A stretch of 41,544 bases of DNA from Nocardia lijiangensis NBRC 108240 (GTDB taxonomy: Bacteria; Actinomycetota; Actinomycetes; Mycobacteriales; Mycobacteriaceae): contig NZ_BDBP01000063.1 in assembly GCF_001613045.1 (NCBI RefSeq), positions 1 to 41,544 on the forward strand, in the 5' to 3' direction. Under the pieces are notes generated by a model. That model saw only the letters and a program-made list of their open reading frames with translations. It did no database searches and was not told where the DNA came from. Below, piece by piece: positions 1 to 12,000 of this stretch (positions within the stretch are counted from its first letter, which is position 1; each line of letters starts with the position of its first letter). The translations under genes and the position numbers were made by a program.

Positions 1-3000
1 GGGCCGCTTCGTATTCGGTGCGAGGCGGCACGAATTCCTCGCCGTCGTCGAATACCGGCTGCGGCAAGGCAGGTCGATCGAGCTTGCCGTTCGGTGTCAG
101 CGGCATCGCATCGAGCACCTGCACAGCGGCTGGAACCAGGTACGACGGCAGTGCGCGGGTGAGCTGGTCGCGAATCGCGCGCCCATCGGTCACCGCACCG
201 GCGACGAGTGTCACGTATCCGACGATGTGTTCGGCCGTGGCGACAGCGACGGCGCGTGCGACATCCGGGAGCGCGGACAGCGCCGCTTCGACATCACCCG
301 GTTCGACCCGCTGACCGCGGACCTTGACCTGGAAATCACTGCGGCCCAGGTACTCCAGCTCGCCGGCTTTCGTCCACCGGACGAGGTCACCGGTGCGATA
401 GAGCCGCGCGCCCGCCGCACCGAACGGGTTCGCCACGAAGACACCGCAGGTGAGATCGGCACGAGCGTGATAGCCGCGCGCCAGCTGGACACCCGAGACG
501 TACAGGTCGCCGACCACACCCACCGGCACCGGCCGCAGCCGCGAGTCCAGAACGTAGACCCGCATGCCGGACACCGGCGTGCCGATCGGGACCATCGCAC
601 GGGTCGTCACACCCGCCGAGCAGCGTGCGGCCGTGACGACTTCCGCCTCGGCCGGGCCGTACCAGTTCACCACCTCGGCCTTCGCGAACACGCGCGCCGC
701 GGCGTCGACGGTGCGCTGCGCCAGCGCCTCACCGGCAACGAGTACTCGCCGGATCGACGGCAGCTCCGTGCCTGCGGCGGTTTCGAGGAGAACGTCGAGC
801 ATCGAGGGGACGAAGTGCACGGTACTGATCCGGTGTCGCGCGATGACGCCTGCGAGGTACGCCGGGTCGCGGTGCCCGTCGTGTTCGGCGACCAGGATCT
901 GCGCACCGGTCTGCAACGGCCAGAACAACTCCCACACCGCGATGTCGAACGTGATCGGAGTCTTGTACAGGACCGTGTCGGACGTGTCGTGTGGCCACTG
1001 CTGCTGTGCCCACGCCAACTGGCTCACGGTCGCGGCATGGGTCAGCGCGACGCCCTTGGGAACGCCGGTGGAGCCGGAGGTGAACAGGACGTAGGCCACA
1101 GTGGCAGGCCGAAGCGGCGCGCGGCGCTCCGCATCGGTGATCGGGCCATCGGGAAGACCGGCCACGTCCACTCGATCGATCCGCGCGGTCTCGAACCCTT
1201 CCGGAAGTTCGTCGCCGTCCGCGGAGGTGGTGAGCACCATCAGCGGCCGGGCCGCGTTCAGTACACCGGCAATGCGCGCGCTGGGATTGTCCGGATCTAT
1301 CGGAAGGAACGCGGCCCCCGCCTTCACCACCGCATACAGTGCCGTGATTTGCTCGACCGATCGCCGGATGCCCACCGCCACAAGAGTTTCCGGGCCCGCA
1401 CCGCGTGCGATGAGCCACCGGGCGAGACGGTTGACGCGGGTGTCGAAATCCCGATAGGTCAACACGGTGCCGTCGGGGACGCGGATCGCCGGAGCATCCG
1501 GGGTGCGGGTGACCTGTTGGTCGAAGGCGTCGGCCAGTGTCCGGCCTGCCGCGGCGGGAGCGGCGGTGTCGTTCCATTGCTCCAGCACCAGGTGCCGCTC
1601 CGCGGCATCGAGCAATTCCATCCCGCCGACCGCCGCATCGGCATCGGTCGCGGCAGCGTCGAGTACGCGCACGAATTGTTCGGCGAAACGCCGTACGGAG
1701 TCCTGATCGAAAAGGTCCGTGGCATACGTCAGGCGCAGCGTCATGCCGGTCGGCTCGTTGTGGGTCCCGTGCCCCTCCGTCATCATCAGCAGCAGGTCGT
1801 AGATCGCGGCACTGTCGCCCGGATCCACGTTCTCGACGGTGAGACCCGGAAGTTCGACACGCGCCTGCCCCATGTTCTGGTAGGCGAGCATGACCTGGAA
1901 CAACGGCGTATGGGCCGTCGACCGCGCGGGATTCACCGCCTCCACCACCTGCTCGAAGGGGACGGTGGCATGGTCGAAGGCCTCGATGTCGGTGCGCCGC
2001 ACCTGGTTCAGCAGGCTGGAGAACGATTGATCCGCCGTGACCCGGGTACGCATCACCAAGGTATTGACGAACATCCCGACAAGGTTGTCGAGCGATCGGT
2101 GACCGCGGCCCGCAGAGGGCACACCGATGGTGATGTCGTCGCTGCCCGACAGCTTCGACAGCAACACCGCCAGCGCCGTGTGCACGACCATGAACGTCGT
2201 CGCCCCGGATCGCCGCGCCAGCGCCTCCAATCTGCCCTGCAGCTCGCTCGGTATCGTGACGAGATCGACCGCGCCACGTTGCGTCTGCACGATCGGCCGC
2301 GGCCGATCGGCCGGCAATTCGATCACCTCGGGGATGCCCGCCAGCTGGGTTCGCCAATAGTCGATGTCGCGGGCCACGTACGAGTCCGGGTCGTCCGCCG
2401 AGCCGAGCACCTCGCGCTGCCAGAGTGTGTAGTCGGCGAACTGTACGGCCAGCGGAGCCCAGTCCGGCGGGTTGCCACTGGACCGCGCGCGATAGGCCGT
2501 CACGATATCGGCGGCCAGCGGCGCTACCGAAAAGCCGTCGCAACTGATGTGGTGGACGGCCAGCGCGACCACCCATGCCTGGTCGGACAGCTGATACAGC
2601 GCAATGCGCAGTGGCACGCCCTTCGACACGTCGAATCCGGTGCCCGAGAACTCGGCCAACCGGTCCGGCAGCTCACGCTCGCCGACCGGCTGCGGCGTGG
2701 GGTCCCAGGTCGCGACGACATCGGCCGCGTCGAGCACAACCTGTGTGGGCGTGCCGTCGACAGCCGGATACATGGTGCGCAGGCTCTCGTGCCGCTCGAC
2801 GACATCACCGACGGCCGCCGCGAGCGCATCGATGTCGAGGACACCGTCGAGCCGGATCGCCAGTGGCACAACGTATCCGGGTGCATCCGGATCGAACTGG
2901 TTGAGGAACCACATCCGCGCCTGTGCCTGCGAGAGCGGGACGCGGTCCGGGCGCGGCTTCGGAGCAGGCTCGGGCAGGTTCGGTACCGCACGCAGCTGCG

Positions 3001-6000
3001 AGATTCGTTCGGCGAGGTCGGCAACGGTGGGCGCCTCGAAGATCACCTGCACCGGTACGGCCACGCCGACGACCTCGCCTATCCGGCTCAGCGCGCGCGT
3101 CGCGACGAGCGAATTTCCGCCCAGGTCGAAGAAGTTGTCGTCCGCGCCGATCTCCGGTCGATCGAGCAGGTCGGCGAAGATCCCCGCGACTGTCTGCTCG
3201 ACGAGTCCCTGCGGCGCGCGGTACCCGGATTCCTGATTTCCCGGATCCGGCACCGGCAACGCCCGGTAGTCGACCTTGCCGTTGGCCGTGACCGGGATCG
3301 CGTCGATCCGGATCAGCGAGGACGGCACCATATACGCAGGCAGCCGCTCGAGCAGAAAGCCCCTGACCCGCTTGACATCCAACGCCTCCGTGGCCACCAC
3401 ATAGGCCACCAAGCGCTGCTCGCCGCGATCGGTGCGCACCTGCACGACGGTCGCGTTCACCTGCTCGTGGGCGACCAACGCGGCTTCGATGTCACCGAGT
3501 TCGATCCGCAGACCGCGAATCTTCACCTGGGTGTCGGCGCGACCGACATAGCGCAGGCCGCCGCCCGCGTCCCAGCGGACCAGGTCGCCGGTGCGGTACA
3601 GCCGAGCACCGCTCGTACCGGAGCAGGGGTCGGCGACGAACGTGGCCGCCGTGAGACCGGGACGTTCGTGATAACCGCGAGCCAGCTGGACTCCGCCGAG
3701 GTACAGCTCACCGGTCACCCCGACGGGAACCGGACGCAGCCGCGAATCCAAAACGCGCACAACCACATTCGCCTCGGGGACGCCAATCGGCACGGCGCCG
3801 CCGTCGAGCGCGTCGATGCGGTGGGAAGTGACGCTGACCGCGGCCTCCGTCGGCCCGTACAGATTGTCGATGCGCGCCGCGCTGAGATCCCGGAAGCGAC
3901 GGACGGTGTCGGCAGGCAGCGCCTCGCCGATGCACAGCACCCGCCGCAGATCCGGGAACTCGTGTGCGGCAGCCTCCTCGAGGAAGGCGGAGAGCAAGGA
4001 CGGCACGAAATCCACGGTCGTGACGCGATATTCGGCCATCAGCCGGGCCACGGCGCCGGGGTCGCCGTGCGCGGCGGGACCCGCGACAACCACTGCCGCA
4101 CCGCAGGTCGATGCGGAAAACAGCTCCCAGACGGACAGGTCGAAGGTGAACGGCGTGCGCCACAGCATGACATCGTCGCCGCCGAGCCCGTAGTGATCCC
4201 GCAGCCACAGCAGTTGATTCACCACCGCGGCATGCGTTACCGCCACACCCTTCGGCACGCCCGTCGAGCCGGAGGTGTAGATGACATACGCCAGATCGTC
4301 CGGGCGCGAAGCCCGCGTCCGGTCGGCGTCTGTCACCGTCGACGTCTCCGCGCTCTCGGTATCGAACTGCTCGAACGTCCACACCGGCACGTCATCGGGC
4401 AGATTCGCCTTGTCGACCGCTCGGGTGAGGACGGCACTCGGCATCGCGTCGGTGAGGACCGCGCGCACCCGGTCGACCGGGTGATCAGGATCCAGCGGCA
4501 GATAGGCCGCGCCCGCGGCATGGATTGCATACAGCGTGGTCAGCAGATCGACGGAGCGACGCATCGCCACGGCAACAACGGTTCCCGGACCGACTCCCCG
4601 TCCGATCAGCACGCGCGCCAGCGAATTCACCCTCGCCGCGAATTCTCGGTAGCCGATCCGGCCGCCGCCCTCGGCGTCGATCACCGCGGTGTTCCCCGGG
4701 GTCGCCGCTACCTGCGCGGTGAACAGGTGGGCGATCGTCGCGGACGAAGGACGCGTCGTCTCCCCGGTCGACCGCGCGATCAGCTCGCGCGCCTCCTTCG
4801 CGGTCAGTAGGTCGATATCACCGACAGCGCGGGCGGGATCGGCGATGATCGCGCGCAACAGCTGCAAGTAACGGTCGAAGATCGAGGTGATCGTCGCCTC
4901 GTCGAACAGATCTGTCGCATAAGTGAATTCGACTGCCATGTCGCCCGGTTCACCGTCCGGCGCCAGCGCGTCGACGAGATTCAGATGCAGGTCGTACTTG
5001 GCCACGCTCGAATCGGCCATCCGGGCCGACACCGTCAGGCCCTCGAACCCCACGGTCGGGATCTCGATGTTCTGGAACGAGAATCCGACTTGGGTCAACG
5101 GCGCGTGCGCTGTCGTGCGCGGCGGATTCAGCACCTCGACGAGCCGCTCGAACGGGATGTCGGCGTTCTCGAAGGCGGCCAGATCGGTGGCCCGGACCTG
5201 ATCGAGTATCCGCAGGAAGGACGTGGCGGGCTCGATGCGTGTCCGCAATACCAGCGTATTGACGAACATTCCGACCAGAGCATCGAGTCCGGGCTCGCCG
5301 CGGCCGGCGATCGGTGTGCCGACCGCGATATCACCGGTTCCCGAAAGCCGCGCCAGCAGCGCAGCGTACGCCGCGTGCATCACCATGAAGACCGTCGCAT
5401 CGTGGCGGCGGGCCAACGCGATCACCTCACGATGGAGATCCGCGGGCACCGTCGTCGACACGGTCGCACCACGGAACGACTGTTTCGCAGGCCGCGGGCG
5501 ATCGGCAGGCAGGTCGAGCACCTCGGGCACATCGACGAGAGCCGCGCGCCAGTAGTCGATTTGGGCGACGGCCTGGCGGGAGGGGTCGCTCTCGGTGCCG
5601 AGCATTGTGCGTTGCCACAGAGCGTAATCCGCGTATTGCACGGGTAACGGCGCCCACGGCGGCACTTGTTGCCGGACGCGGGCTTTGTACGCGGTCATCA
5701 GGTCCGCGGCGAGCGGCGCGAGCGACGACCCGTCGAAGCTGATGTGATGGACGACAAGGACAAGGGTGTGGTCGTCAGGTGCGCTGCGCAGCAAGGTGAT
5801 CCGGAACGGAACCTCGGCCGTGACATCGAACCCCGCGGCCACCTCCGCGGCGATGTGCGCCTCGACCTCGCTCGCCGCGACCGGCACCGGCTCCCACCGG
5901 GGCAGTGCCGTCTCCACCGACACGACCACCTGGTGCGGTCCGCTGTCGCTGTCCGGGTAGACGGTTCGCAGGGATTCGTGCCGGTCGAGCACATCCGCGA

Positions 6001-9000
6001 TCGTCGCGTGCATGGCGGTCACGTCGAGTTCTCCCGACATGTGGACGACCATCGGAATGTTGTACAGCGGCGAGTTCGTGTCGAACCGATTGAGGAACCA
6101 CATGCGCGCCTGCGCGGGCGACAGCGGGATTCGGACCGGGCGCTCTTGCGGCGCAAGAGGTTCCCGTCCCGCCGCGTCGCTGGTCCGGAGATGCTCCGCC
6201 AAGGCGGCGAGGGTCGGCGCATCGAAGACCGTGCGCAACGAAACATCGACACCGAACGCCACGCTCAGCTGCGCCGCTACCCGAGTGGCCGACAACGAGT
6301 TGCCGCCCAGATCGAAGAAGCTGTCGAAGACACCGACGTGCTCGATCCCCAGCACCGAGGCACACACATCGGCGACTAGCTGCTCGGTAGCGTCACGCGG
6401 TGCGACGAATTCGACAGTGCCTGCGGCGAATACCGGTTCGGGCAACGCCGCACGGTCGATCTTCCCCACCGACGACAGCGGCAGCGTGTCGAGCACCATC
6501 ACCGTGTCCGGGACCATGTGCGAGGGCAGGCGTTGCGCAGCGTATCTCAGCAACTCCGCGGTATCGACGGTGTCGATCGCAGGCACGACGTAGGCGGCCA
6601 GTCTCGATCCACCGTCGGTCGCGACGCCCACCGTCACCGCCACCGACACGGCGGGGTGCGCGGCGAGGACGGCCTCGATTTCGCCGAGTTCGATGCGCTG
6701 ACCCCGGATCTTGACCTGGAGGTCGGTGCGACCGAGATATTCGAGAGTTTCCTCCGGTGTCCAGCGGGCCAAGTCGCCGGTCCGGTACATACGGGTACCG
6801 GGGGGACCATATGGATTGGCCACGAACGCGGTGGCCGTAGCGACCGGCCGGTCGAGGTATCCGCGAGCCAGCTGCACTCCGGACACGTACAGCTGTCCCG
6901 TCACTCCGACCGGCACTGGCTGCAGGCCGGTATCCAGTACCACGGCCTCGACACCACGAATCGGGCCACCGATGGTGACTCGGTCCCCGACACACAACGG
7001 GTCGCTGATCGCGACCATGATCGTGGTCTCGGTCGGCCCGTACCCATTGAACAGCTGACGGCCGGGTCCCCATACCGCGACCGTCTCCGCCGGCACCGCC
7101 TCCCCACCGGCCACCAGCACCCGCAGTGAATCCAATCCGTCCGGCGACATCGTCGCCAGCACGCTCGGCGTCACGAATGCGTGGGACACCCGCTGCGCCC
7201 GAACCAATTCCGCCAAGCCGGGCCCCGCGAAGACTTCTGGCGGCGACACCACCAACGCCGCGCCGTTCGCATGAGCCATCAGCAACTCCAGCACCACCGC
7301 GTCGAAACCCGGCGCCGCCAACTGCAACACCCGCGACGAACCGTCGACCCGGTAGCGCTCCCGCTGCTCGGCTGCGAAATTCGCCAATCCCCGGTGGGTG
7401 ACTGCGACACCCTTCGGCGTCCCCGTCGACCCCGAGGTGTACAGCACGTACGCCGTGTCCGAGATACGGCAGGGCCGCACCCGGTCCGCATCCGTCACCG
7501 CCGCCGCGGACCGCGACGCGAGGCAGACCGTGGTGTCCGGCTCGTCGAGCACCAACCGCTGGACGGAGTCCGGAAGCAGGTCCTGCGAAGCCTCGACGGT
7601 GATCCCCACCCGCACATCGGCATCGGCCACCATGAGCGCGACCCGATCGGCCGGATTTCGCGGATCCACCGGCACGAACGCCGCGCCCGCCTTGGTCACC
7701 GCCCATATCCCCACCACGAACTCCACCGACCGCGCCATCGCCAACGCGACCTGATCACCCGGGCCTACACCCCACCCGATCAATTGCCGGGCAAGACGAT
7801 TCGACCAAGCATCCAACTCCGCGTACGACACCGTGCGCTCGCCCGAGACCACCGCCACCGCGCCCGGGTCCCGCACCGACAACAACTCCGCCAACACCCG
7901 CGGCGCCTCGGCACGGCCACCCGACGCGGGCAGCAACCCTGCCCGCTCGACCCCCGACAGGACATTCACACCACCCACGCTGACCTGCGGGTCGGCCACG
8001 ATCGCCGCGAGGATCAGATTCAGCCGCGCGGCCAGCTCGTCGACCGTCGCCCGATCGAACAGATCCGTGGCGTAGTCGATCCGCAGCGCGACATCGCCTC
8101 CCGCTGCGGTGTTTTCGGCGACGGTGACGATGATGTCCACCTTCGCCGGTCGGGGCCCGGGATCCAGGATCTCGACGGTGAGGTCGGGGAGCTCCAGGCT
8201 CGGGCGGTCCATGTTCTCGAAGGCGAGGTACACCTGGCACAGCGGTTCGTACGCGGTCGACCGCTTGGGATCGATTTCGTCCACCACGCGTTCGTAGGGC
8301 AGGTCGCTGTTGGCAAAGGCATCGAGATCGACATCTTTCACCCGCGCCAGAAACGCGGTGAACGATTCGCCGGAACGCACCTCGGTGCGCAGCGGCACCG
8401 TGTTCACGAACATGCCGATGAGCGGTTCCAGCGCACGCTCGCCGCGGCCCGCGACCGGCGTCCCGATGGTGATGTCCTCCGAGCCCGACAGCCGGGCCAG
8501 CAGCACCGCCAGGGCGGCATGGACGACCATGAAAGTAGTGGCGTTGGCTGTGCGAGCCAACCGCTCGATCCCGGCAAAGGTCTCGGCCGGAATCACGGCG
8601 TCGGCGACGTCGCCGCGCATGGACTGGTGCGCAGGGCGCGCATGGTCGGCGGGCAGCTCCAGCAACGGCGGCATCCCCGCCAACTGCGCTGCCCAGAAAC
8701 GCAACTGGCGTGCCGCCAAGGACTCCGGATCGTTCTCGTCACCGAGCAAGGTGCGGTGCCAGATGCTGTAGTCGGCACATTGCACCGTCAAGGGCTGCCA
8801 GGCCGGCTTCTTTCCTTCCGACCTCGCTTCGTAGGCCGTCACGACATCGGCCGCGAGCGGTCCAAGGGACGATCCGTCGCAGCAGATGTGGTGCAAGACG
8901 ATGACGAGCACATGCCGGCGCCGGTCCGCGGACGCGAGCAGAGTGACCCGGATCGGCGGACTCGTCCGCACATCGGATCCGATCGACGCCAGGTCGCGGA

Positions 9001-12000
9001 GCCGATGCTCGATGTCGGCGGGGTCGATCGGATCCGGTGACAGATCGAGACCGGCGACAACCTGCTCGGCAGGCAGAACGACCTGTGTCCCTTCTCCGTT
9101 CACGAGGGGGTAGACGGTGCGCAGCGACTCGTGCCGATCGATCACATCCGTCAGGGCCGTGCGCAGCGCAGCGACGTCGAGACGGCCGGTCAGCTGCACC
9201 ACCAGCGGAATGTTATACGCCGCCGAGGCCGGATCGACCTGATTGATCAACCACATTCGGTTCTGCGCAGGCGACAACGGAACCGGCCCGACGCGTGGCT
9301 GCGCGCGCAACGCGAGGCGGCCGGGGCGGTGCTCGGCGTCGATGTGCGCGGCGAGTTCGACGACGGTCGGCTTGCCGAACAGATCCCGGACCGACAGCTC
9401 GGATCGGGTCAGCTCGGCGATCCGGACGGCGGCGCTGGTCGCGGTGAGCGAATTGCCACCCAACTCGAAGAAGTTGTCCAGCACGCCGACTCGCTCCAAG
9501 CCCAGCACCTCGGCGAAGACGTCCGCGATCGTCTCCTCCATCACGGTGCTCGGCGCAACGTACGCCGCGGCCGAATCGAAGACAGGCTCGGGCAGCGCCC
9601 GATGGTCGACCTTGCCGTTGACGGTCAGCGGCAACTCGGACAACACCACGACGACGGCTGGGACCATGTATTCCGGCAGCATCGTCGCGACATGCGTGCG
9701 CAGGGTGTCGGCCCCACCGGCAATCTCGCCGACGGGCACGACATAGGCGACGAGCCGGGCCGCCTCGGTGCCGGGCAGATGCACGACGACGACCGCCGCC
9801 GAGACTGCGCTGTGGGTCAGCAGCGCGTTGCGTATCTCGTCCAGCTCGATGCGGAACCCGCGCAGCTGCACTTGCTGATCGCCACGGCCACGGTATTCCA
9901 GCTCCCCCGTGTGATTCCATCGTGCGATATCGCCGCTGCGATAGAGTCGCTCGCCCGGCTTGCCGAAGGGGTTGGCCACGAACCGTCCGGCGGTCAGTGC
10001 AGGCCGGTTGAGATAGCCGCGGGCGAGTTGCGTTCCGGCGACGTAGATCTCACCCCAGGCGCCCAGCGGCGCCGGGCGTAGCCGTTCGTCCAGGACATAC
10101 GTGCGCAGTCCCGGCAGCGCTGGGCCGATCGCGCTCGGCGCGCCCGGCATCGCGATCTGTGGTGTCAGGCCGAGATAGGTGACGAAGACAGTGGTTTCGG
10201 TGATGCCGTAGCTGTTGGCCAGCACAGGCAGCTTCGGGTTGTGTTCGTACCAGTCCGCGAGCCCCGCCGGATCGAGACGTTCACCCGAGAGAATGACCAG
10301 TCGCATCGACAGCTCACCGTCGGGCTCGCCGGCGTCCGCGTAACGCTGTCGTGCCACGGCGAATTGGTGGAACGCGGAGGGCGTCTGGTTGAAGACGGTC
10401 ACCTTCTCCAGTGCCACCAAGCGCACGACCTCGTCCGGCGAGCGTGTGGTGAGGCTGTCCACGACGACCACCCGGCCGCCGCTGACCAAGGCGCCGAAGA
10501 TCTCCCACACCGAGTAGTCGAACGCGAACGAATGGAACAACGTCCACACGTCCCCGGTCCGGACGCCGATCTCGGCGCACGCGTTCACCAGGTACGTCGC
10601 GACGGCGCGATGGGCGATCGCCACGCCTTTCGGCCGGCCCGTCGATCCGGAGGTGTAGATAACGTAGGCGACGTTGCCGGGGGACAGTGGGCTCGGCCGA
10701 TCGGCGTCCGTGATCGGCGCCGCCGACTCGTCGCAGGCAGCGCTGTCGAACAGCACCACACGGCCGGGATCGCCTGGCACGTGCTCGCGCATACTGCTGG
10801 TCGTCACGACGGCGATCGGATCGGCGTCGTTCAGCACATATTCCAGCCGGTCGGCCGGATGCGCGACGTCCAATGGCAAGTACCCCGCACCCGACTTCAG
10901 GACGGCCAGCGCAACGACGATGAGATCGGCGTCCCGCGGCATCGCGATGGCTACCAGTGATTCCGGCCCTGCGCCGAGGGCGATGAGCGTGCGGGCGAAC
11001 CGGTTGGATCGCTCGTCCAGCTCGCGATAGGTCAGGGCGGTCGCACCCGATCCGACGGCCACCGCGGAGGGTGTGGCGACGGCCTGCCGCGTCAGCAAAT
11101 CTACGAGCGTCGCTGCGCTCGTTGCGCCGTCGCGGCCGGCGAGCTGCCCAACGATGTGCGCCTCTTCGACCGGGTCCACGAGCGGGATCTCGACCAGAGG
11201 GGTGGCGATGGGCGAATCCAAGAAACGACGCAGGAAGGCGATGAACCGGCCTGCGTGCGCATCGAGTTCATCCTGGCTGTACAAATTCGCATTTCCGTGC
11301 AGTTCGATCAGCAGCGGCGCGTCGGCCCCGGGACGGTACAAATTCAGCTGCAGATCGTCCAATGCGCCCGAAGTCAGTGCGCGGTAGCGGCCTACGGCCG
11401 ACCCGAGGCGAATCTCCGAGTCGAAGAAGAGGATATTGACAATCGGGCCGAACGAGGTCGCGGACGCGTCCAGCGAGTTCGAATCGCGACGCAGATCCTC
11501 GAACCTGTAGAGCTGATGCCGCATCACGGAGACGAGTTCGGACACCGACGCGCGGATCACCTGCTCCACCGTGGTCGTCGTGTCCACGGTGAACCGAATC
11601 GGCACCATGTTCGCCAACATCGCGGCAGCATTGCGCAGGGCCTTCGTCACACGAGCGCTGACCGGCATCGACAACACCACATCGTCGGTACCGGTCATCC
11701 GGGCGAGGAACGCAGCGAAGGCTGCGATGACCACTTGCGCGGGCGATGCGTGCAGGTCGTCGGAGAAACGGTCGAGCTTGTCGGTCAATTCCGACGGAAG
11801 CTGAAGGCCCGCGACATGATCGACCTTGCTCCACCGGGCTGTGCGACCGGACAGACTTGCCGGCGTCGGAAGATCGGCGACCTTGCCGAGCCAGTATGCC
11901 TTGTCGGTCTCGAACCGCGAGCTGACGCGGTAGGCGCGCTCCGTCTCGACGATGTCGCGCAACCCGGCCGCCTCCCACGGCACGGGCGGCCTGCCCTCGA

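Noticed and set aside
227..4810. 1527-codon open frame on the plus strand
   Set aside because: It lies fully antisense to the NRPS, is rich in Arg and His, and has no domain. It arises from the high G+C at third codon positions of the real gene.
7181..9040. 619-codon plus-strand frame opposite the NRPS
   Set aside because: Same cause; composition is dominated by Arg, His and Pro, with no domain.
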